Source: Heligmosomoides polygyrus polygyrus (lineage: Eukaryota; Nematoda; Chromadorea; Rhabditida; Heligmosomidae). Taken from it: a DNA stretch of 64,000 nt. The first letter of the stretch is position 1. Each line of letters starts with the position of its first letter. The notes beneath the pieces are model-generated. The model was not told where the DNA came from. It was given only the letters and a program-made list of their open reading frames with translations, and searched no databases. Of the stretch, positions 48,501 through 57,500 are shown one piece after another. Location: NCBI GenBank assembly GCA_947396885.1, contig OX377206.1, positions 3,251,634-3,315,633 of the forward strand. Direction: 5' to 3'. A program made the translations under genes and the position numbers.

Positions 48501-51500
48501 GGCAACGTTTGCCGTTTAACATGGGATGTTGCAGCAGAGGAAGCGCAGCCCCCTCCTGCTTGACTCAGCGGCGTCCGCGCGCGATTCTGAGCGTTTGATT
48601 CTGAATACGTGTCACTGACGTCTGCCTTGAGCATGGTAGGACCACTAAGGGGTGGTGGAGAAGGGAAGTAAGGGCCCTTTAGAGTGAACCAGGTGAGCGT
48701 CCAGGAAGGAAAGGAACAACCTGAAGGAGGGACCAGGGCGGGGAAGCCAGCAAGAAGAGACCAGTAGGGGGTCAATAGTGAAAACAAGTAAGTGGGCCAG
48801 GGGTTGGGACCAGGAAGGTGGGGGGGGGGGGGGAACACCAGTAAAGGCGGACCAGCAATTAGATCTAGAAACAAGAAACGAGTGAGGGGGAAGCTGGCGC
48901 CCCGATTCGGAAGACGTGTACACAGTGGAGGGGCCGAAGTACTGCGCAGCACAAACCAATGATGTTACTGGACGGTGTGGAGAAAATGTCTATGATGAAA
49001 GGTACCGAAGTGGTGAACGGCTTGATGCCGATGAAGTACGCAGCAGGTCGAAGATGTTAGCGAATTTTAAGTTTGACAAAAGCTACCTTCTTTAGGTCAG
49101 TGATGGTGCAAAGTCGCGCGAAGCGCGCAAGTGCGAGACACGCCGTTAGGCGTGTCGGAGCACTTGTTGTTCATAAAGTAGGTGATGCGATCACAAAACC
49201 ATTTGTGCGGGTGGGATTTCATCTTGTTGACTGGAAAACACCTTGAAGAACATTAACACCTTCTTCCTTAAAAAGTACCAGCAAGAAGATGCCCTTTGGG
49301 CGAGCTAAGTAATCTTAAGGTCTCTGTACTGTTATTAGAGCGCAGATTCTACAGGGAGAACGTCCGCTTAGTAAAAGTGTGCAAAAACTGCATGCTTGAA
49401 GGCACAAATGAAGAAAATGCGAAAACAAATATAATGTAAACGTACTACTCTAGTCCGATTGCGTCCGTCAAGGTCACATCGGTCAATGAAGTTCTCCTCA
49501 CCTTGTCCATCTGAAATGGATGAATGGCTTCAAATGGCGTAGTAACTGCACTGACAATGCAGATAACTTACCACTGAAGTACAGATGACGGTTTCGGAGA
49601 TCCAACGCTAGAGTATGAAGTCTGCTAACACTCCGAGTAATGATAACTCGTGTGTAAGTCGTTCCAAGCTTGGTAACCTTAAACAGACAAACTTGAAGAG
49701 CAGCGAACAAAAGGAACAATTCCAGCATTTCCAATAAAATGAACAAAAGACGGTGTTAATCCGTCCCTTTACGGAACGCGCCACCCATTCTACTTCCACG
49801 GGATATAGTGCAGGCAATTTTAAGGTGTGTTTTGTAAATACAGTGACTTGCAATGGCAACAAAAACAAAGTCAGTGCTTTTCCTTCAAAGACAAGTCTGC
49901 ACCAATTTATCGACCCCGGAAAGATGGAGGACTATATTGGCCTGGGAGGGTATTGAACCAAGTACCCCGACGTAAGATGTACTCAACAGCCGGGGGCCGT
50001 TGCTCCCTCGGTTTTGTATTACGTCGTTACCTAACAAGGGAAGCCCATGAACTCCCCCCAAAGATTCTCAACGAGACCTATACGGTCTTGTAGGGCATCG
50101 GACGAGGCTCACAGAACTGTGCTTCGTTTTTGCTACGGGCCACTGTGTGGTCCGGAAATGGCAAAAATAGTGTCACTTCAGAGCGGGTTGATAAGGTATA
50201 AGTGACACCTAGATTGGCCCTGTCGGGAACTATTAAGCTGCTGACCACGAATCTGTCGTTCTTCTTCTAAATTACCACTTTGCTTGTACTACTTTTCATC
50301 AAAGTTGCGGTCGAAGGTTGGAAAATATGTCTGATAACATTGGAGAATGAAGCGATCTCACTAAAGTGCGCAGCTTTAGTCACCCATATCTACCGTAACC
50401 TACTGTAATCGACCGAAAATTTAAAAATGGATGTCATATCCGTAATTAGCACCCCAAATAACCCCTTTGGGCAAAATTTTTTCTTTCGTCCTCTCCTCGA
50501 CCTTTGGAGTTGTGAAAAGCGGCAGAGCCGGTTATTCTGCGTATACTGCTTTAGCTTGCACATATCCATCGTAACCTTCTGCCATCCATCGTTTCACCGA
50601 AAACGATTGCTAGATTGGTGACCTGCATCCCAGGAAACCCTGTGATGAATTTAGGGCGAAAAATCTTTTTCGATTTCCAGAGTTGAGGGAGTGAGTGCAA
50701 GTGCTCCTATCTGCAGTGCCCCCGATCCGTCTCCCGTAAGTGTGTAAGAGAATGGTGAGGAAGAAACACACAGGAAGGCGACTAAGCACACGAGTTGGAT
50801 AAAATATGCACTACTTGGAAACAATTAGCTGAAGTAGTGAAAGCTGGGAGAAGAATAAAAAGCAGTCTATGAGGAAATCCGAAGAGCAGTGAGCTTGTCT
50901 TGATGATGGGTCAAATAAATCAATGCTTGTCGATTTTGTTCACGAATGAAGTGATAATGAGAAACACTTCGAAAAGTAATTGAGAACATACCAAAGAGGT
51001 CATATGGGGATAGCATTTAACGGAACCTTCCTCAGCGATTCAAGCATCGTTTAATGGATGCGCGATATCGCTCCACGCAACAAAACCAGCTTCTTCCACA
51101 TCTGACAACAGGTTGAAAGCGGGGTTAGGACACGGAGAAGATACCCTACCGGAGCCAAAGTATAATCTCCATTTGCAAAAACGCTAACAGTCCCCCCGGG
51201 GACGCAGAAACACCGCCTCCGGAAACGAACCCTCAACCCCCTCCCGCAAGTCCGCCACGCTACCCACTCGGCCATCCAGTCGCTGACGCTGGCGCCGGCG
51301 ATTGAGTCACTTGAATGTACACTGCAGCTTCGTCTAGGAAACGTAAGAAATCACTATCAAACTTTAATTTGGGCTCCAAACCTTTTGTAAGTTACGTTCA
51401 GTGCACGACAGAGCCATTCCAGCTATCAATTTTGCCCTATCAGCCCGCTCTGAAGCGGTACCATTTTTTTTTTGCCATTTTCGGACCACCCAGTGGCCCG

Positions 51501-54500
51501 TAGCAAAACCGTAGCATAGTTCTGTGATCCTCGTCCGATGCTCTACAAAACCATATAGGTCACGTTGAGAACCTTTGGGGAAGTTCATGGGCCTCCCTTG
51601 TAAGTTCTGTCATTTTTGACCTCTCACTTCAAATGTAAGCATCTCGGCTCAAACATTACTTTATTAGGCGAAGTAAGAACCATTACAATCTACACATCTT
51701 TGCCAACGAGATACTGGTTTATTTATTCCAGTATCATAGAACTCCGGGGATCTAGAAGCCATGAATTCTTCGAGAGCAGATTCGCCCTTCAAGCTCGCCG
51801 TCAGCGCTCCTTCTACGCAACAAAAAACGACCCGTTTCTGGAGCGGATTGTGACTTGTGACAAAAAATAAATCGCCTATCGACGACGAAGTGCTCAATGG
51901 CTGGATATTGACGAAGCACCTGAACACTGCTCAAAGCCGAGTATGCACCAGGAAAGGTGATGATGACCGTTTGGTGGTGCGCCACTGGTTTAATCCACTA
52001 TAGCGTTCTCAAACCTGGTGAACAATCACGGCGGAAAAGTACGGTCAGAAGCTGGACGAGGTGCAGAAGAAGCTCCAGCAAATCTACCCAGCGCTGATCT
52101 ACAGAAGGGGATCGATACTTTTGCGCAACAACGCCTGGCTGCACGTATCGATGATCACCAGGCAGAAGCTCCATTCGTTGAGATACGAGACACTCGACCA
52201 TCCATCGTATTCGCTCTACCTATCGTCTACAGACTACCATTTTTTTTCAAACATCCCGACGGCCCCTTCGCGGAAAATACTTCAGGAACCGACACGATGC
52301 AGAATATGCTCTCGAAGAATTCATCGCTTCTAAATATCCGGAGTTTTAGGCTACTAAAATAAGTAAACTAGTATCTCGCTGGCAAAGATGTGTAGATTGT
52401 AATGGTTCTTATTTCGACTAATAAAGTTATGTTTGGGCCAAGATATTTACATTTGAAGTTAGAGGTCAAAAAACGACAGAACTTCTTAGGTAACGACCTA
52501 ATACTTACCACACCTTGTGGCGTGGGACAGTGAGAATTGTCAATATCGATTAGCAATCGCAGGATATTGATACGATTGATTTCTGTGTCGACGTGCTTAA
52601 GTTGAAGAAGTGGTGAAATGCAAAAATGCATATCTCGCATACAGAACTCATCCCAGGGATAGAGGGTCAACTGCTTTACACTTGCAGTACACTTTGTTTA
52701 GATAAGAGCACACTAGAATTTTTCGGTCGATCCCAGTGAAACAATAATTTAGGCCATTTCTGATGTTAACCCTGGACCCAGGTGTGTAAATAATGCCAGG
52801 TTATGCCTGCCCTTAATTTTAATTTTATCTTCCAAGTAGATGATTGACATGGCCTCAATTGAATGTAAAAAGCAGCGCTTAATCAAAAAAATGAACTTGT
52901 AATGCAAATAGAAGTAGTGGTGAGACTCACATAGATCCGATTAAGTGCTGCGTCAACCCAGTAGATGTTCCTCGCATGATAGTCCAACCGGAACACTCTA
53001 ACGGAATTCGGAATCAGCAGCACATCCTTGAAAAAAAGAAGTTATCAGTGGCAAGAGAAGTTAAACGATAAGGATAGTGGTGGGTAAGGTACATGAGCCA
53101 CGGGTCAGCCCGGTGCACAGTCCCTCTTCTCGATGCTTCCTACAGAATCAGAGACAGCATAAAGCTGACCGACGAAAAGCTGAAGGACATCATCTCGGAA
53201 TAAAATGGCTCGATGAGAAGTGGAAACGAGGTCGCAAATGAAGTAAATACACGTGAGGGGTGAAGAAGTGTATGTTGACATGAGAAGAGAGGGTAGTGGA
53301 TACATATATAGTTTCAAGTCTAGGGTATTGTACTATAGCTGGCCCTGATTACTTGATAGAGCCCACAAAAAGAATTGAGGCTTTATAGAGCTCCACAGCG
53401 GCTGAACAGGACACAGTGACAAGCCTCAAAATCGATTGAGAACGCGATGGGTGCGCACGAATGTGCACGATTTTGGGGGGCGGGGTCTCCAGCACTGGGG
53501 ACGACCAGTCGCGGCGGTGCTCACGTGATTCCAGCGCGTTTGCTGATTGAGTCAAGAGGATCGAGGGTTGTCTCACGTATGAGAGGGATGATTTCAGGGT
53601 AGAAGAAGGTGCACCAGGGTTTTCGGGAGCGCTGATTACGATTCCAGTGTTGTTTTCACCGCAGTTTTTGTAGATTGATGGCTTTATGCGATTTGTCGGA
53701 TAGGTTTCAAGACAATGCTAATAGCTTTAGGTTTATAATATGTTGGTATTTATAGAAGTACGCATAATTTCATTGCCTACCATTGCCAGCTGGTTCAAAC
53801 ACTTGGAGCTGGGGATGTTTCTGAGCGTTATAAAGCTCAATCACTGCCTAATTTCACCCGAAAGCGTTTGGCTAGAATAGGCTAGAATAGAACATGGAGC
53901 TTACCAACACGTAAGAAGTTTGAATAAAAGTTTTGAAAGGTGCTGATTAGAAGAGCTTCCTCGGTCCTCTCTCGACTGTAAAGGGGAAAGAAGGCTACGA
54001 ACACGCGTACAATGAAACACATATTGCAGAGTGGTAGAGATGCTAGGTGTTGGATAAAAGAACTTAGAAAAAGCGATACCTATTTATTTGAGGCTTGTTC
54101 GATATTGACTCGTGCAATAATAAAACAGCTTGTCCGCCAATGTTCTACCTCACACGAATAAATGTAGCGACCTTGCGAAAGCGAATTTTCTTCATTGATG
54201 GGAATGCTTACTCTTAAGTGTATTCAGCAGCTAATAAATTGTTACAATGGAAGTTTCATAACAACAGCATCTTCCTTCTAATATCTTTCAACCTCCTGAC
54301 GATATTTTACGACTTCTCGTCACCTGCAGTTATATGCCAATGGGGAATTTGAAAGAAAGGAGACTGAACACATGGGATTTCGCAATTCTAAGGCGCTATC
54401 GGTTCTATTAGGAAGGGGTCAAAACCGGGAACCTATATTCTGTTCAATAGTTACACAGCATTGTAACAACGTCTGCGCCAGAAGTGTGCTCCAGGAAACA

Positions 54501-57500
54501 AAGTCGAAAGAACTGTGCTGAACCAAGAGCACTTGCTAGAATCGTTTAAACGAGGTGTATCAGATTTAGTTTTCATTGGAAAGAATGCCACAAACAGTAA
54601 AGTGCTGGCGTATTTCTTTAAAACACAATGGAAACGTGAACTAAAACTGCTTTGTTTACTGTGGGTGATGTTTAAGGCTCATAATCGAATATGGCATTGT
54701 TTTAATACCAGGTTTTTCAGAAAATGGTTGAGTTCCTCAGTTTTTCAGTCATTTGTTATCGTTCATTCACCGTTTTGAGAGAGCAAACATGTGAAAGAGG
54801 GGCCTATCCACTAGAGTGGCATGGTTGTATACGTTGGCGGTGAAAGAGTGTGTCAGACAGCGAGGAGAGCATGGTGGCGCGGCGACAACTTGTCCCAAAT
54901 GGCGGCCACAGCCGTTGTTCCCGCCCCCAAAATCGTGCGTATTTGCATCCACCCCAGTCCATAGGAGTAGAACTACGGAAGAAAAGGAAAAATGAAGAAG
55001 TCTGGGAGTACCTCGACAGTGGATCCGTTTACAGAACAGCGGCGAATCTGTCCCAAGCTCGCGTCAATCCAGTAGATCTTCCTTTCGATAGGATCGAAGT
55101 CAATGTCGTAAAACTTGTGAGCAAATCCATCATTGTTGAGGCCCTGAAGTTCTCATAGAAACTCTGACAACACAAATTGTAAGACCATCGATACCTCGAA
55201 CAGAATTTGCTTAGGTGTGAAGTCGTTGGTGTCAAGCGAAATGTGATATAAACCACTGACCGCCGAAATGAACAAGATCTTGAAATAAGAGTGGTTTAAA
55301 GTGGATGGAGAAGAACTCCCGATGAAGAAGGAGAAAAGGGCACCTTATCAATGCCTCTCGGATCACAGGTCCGTCCATCATCGAGCAACTTGATTCCCAC
55401 CGGACAAGAACATTCGGACCACGGATGAAAGTTCAGCAGCAGACAGAAATGTGAACAGCCTCCATTGTTTGTTGAGCAAGGATTCGGATTTGATCCTAAA
55501 AATACATAAAGTTTAAAAACGCATGTGAATTATAGGAATCGGTCACAGTTAATTAAATTCAGGAAGATTTTGTTTAAAAACTTATGAAACATTGAACACA
55601 TGTGACCCACAAAGTTAGGGTACCAGCAGTGGATCGAGTTGGCGTGGGTACGGTCGTGATAACTCCCTATTTCACATGAATTCTCCGAAAGAAATAATAA
55701 CATAATAAAAAATAATAAATAATCGTCAGATCTTCGAAGGATATAGCAACATAAAAAAGGTACTTTTAAAGCAAATTTTTAGCCAGTATAAAGTACAGTG
55801 TAAGCGAACAGAATAGGAAAACAGCAATTCTGCAACAGTTTTAAATAAAACTGGGTTATATGAGCTATATAAATAGAAATAGAAATAGTAAAAAGCAAAA
55901 AGTTAAAGAGGGTTTGTTTCGCCACCATCTTTTCATTTCAATTCACTGAAGCGATATTCGAAGTTAGCGTTTTGGTGTGGACGAAAGTGAAAGTGGAAAT
56001 GGAACAATAATAACCTAACCATATGGGTGTGCAGGGTACATTTTGTTCCAATTCCTAGCTATTAAATGGAAATCTGTTCTAGTCGGGGTGAGGGGAAGAA
56101 GGGGAGGAGCACTGCTGGAAAAAAAACGAAACAAACACAAACATGATGAGCCCCCACTTAAGGACAGTGCAGAGGAGGGTCCTCTTTTAGGTTAGATGAA
56201 GGTATTGCCTCCGTTAAATCGTTCAACTTCAACTTTACTGTCGTTACGATAAAGACGAAGCGAAGGTCCCCCTCCCTCATGGTGAATCAGTCGTGGTGAA
56301 TCGCTAGCGGATAGATCCGCTAGCGATTCACCATGACTAACCAAAGAAGGCAATGCCATTCGTCTACAAACTGCTCTAGGCAATTATAGCGCAGTTGGAG
56401 CAGGCTCCAACACTTGCATGGAGCCGAATCGAGCTTCTTGGTTTGGGACCCACTCTGGCCGACCAAGCATACTAACGTGCCGAGATCGGTGAACCAGACT
56501 CGTCCAGGAAGGATGAAAGATTGTCCTATTGCGTCAGTCGCGAATACTGTGAGCGATCAAATGGCACCAGTGCTGTAAGACGTAGCACTCTGCCCGGAAA
56601 GCAGAGGATGCGGGTTCAAATCCCTTCTTACGCAAGAGTTTTGAACGTAAAAACCGATCAATAATAATACCATTCAGACTATGCACCAGACGCTCCACGC
56701 TTAAAGAAATGCGTGAAAACATTGAGATATTCACGGTATGTTCTTGCACAAGCTAAATAAGGATAAGGATAAAGGACGGCGTTACTCGATCCCTTCTGGG
56801 ATGCGCGAGCACATTCTACTTCTACGGGATGTCGTGGAGGCGACATGAATGCGTGTTTGGCCATACAATGACTTGCGGTGGCCAGCCGATGTACAAGTCA
56901 GTGCTTTATCTTTCCCAGACAAGTCTGGTACCAATTCACCGACCCCGGAGGGATGGAAGGCTTGGTTGGCCTGGGCGGGAAATCCGAACCAGGAATCTGG
57001 TATCGCGTGCACGCGACAGTCGCGCTTCCTCCGACTGCGCCCCGCCCCACAAGCCCCAGTCGGTTCTCGTACTCTGTCTCTCTCCCTCCCCCATAAGCTA
57101 AATACGCATTCAAACTTCCTACATGGTACTCTGTAGAAATAGGATATTCCACAGAAGGATTGACTAACGCCGATCTCTAAGTTTTTGAATTGTAAATTAC
57201 TGGTGGACAGGGCCAATACCAATTATATGGCATTGAATTGGCACTGGACATGGATAGCGTGTTCTTTTTGCTTGTAGACAGTTTCAAGCTCACCACTCAC
57301 TTCAAAGAAGTTCCCAGCTCGCTTAAACAATCCAAGAGCACTGACTAATCCGCGACTAAAATAAAAAAGGAGTGGAAAAATGGCTTGTCAAGCGAGAGCG
57401 ATGAGAGAAACCACGTCTTTGCCCAAAAACCTCTTCTAGAACGAGGTTCATTTTTAACAAGGGTTGTAGCTCGCTAAAGGTAGGAAGGCGCGTGGTAGCG

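Larger units (their letters stand above)
50019..52501 (+). mobile_element. mariner derivative with an inverted 3' end at each side; dead transposase
   Basis: The ends read TTACGTCGTTACCTA (left) and TTAGGTCGTTACCTA (right, inverted), flanked by TA. The right part (about 51800-52375, +) encodes the C-terminal half of a mariner transposase in broken frames: [52 protein letters not shown] and [15 protein letters not shown], with stops in between. The left arm (51602-51785) is an inverted copy of the same 3' end: read on the minus strand it again gives [21 protein letters not shown] and [13 protein letters not shown]. The transposase N-terminus is absent. The right end touches the LRP intron donor at 52508-52512. 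Confidence 0.85.

Noticed and set aside
47398..48540. CRISPR-like array
   Set aside because: Spacing is regular only in part, the repeats are long and diverged with no unique spacers, and the host is a eukaryote.
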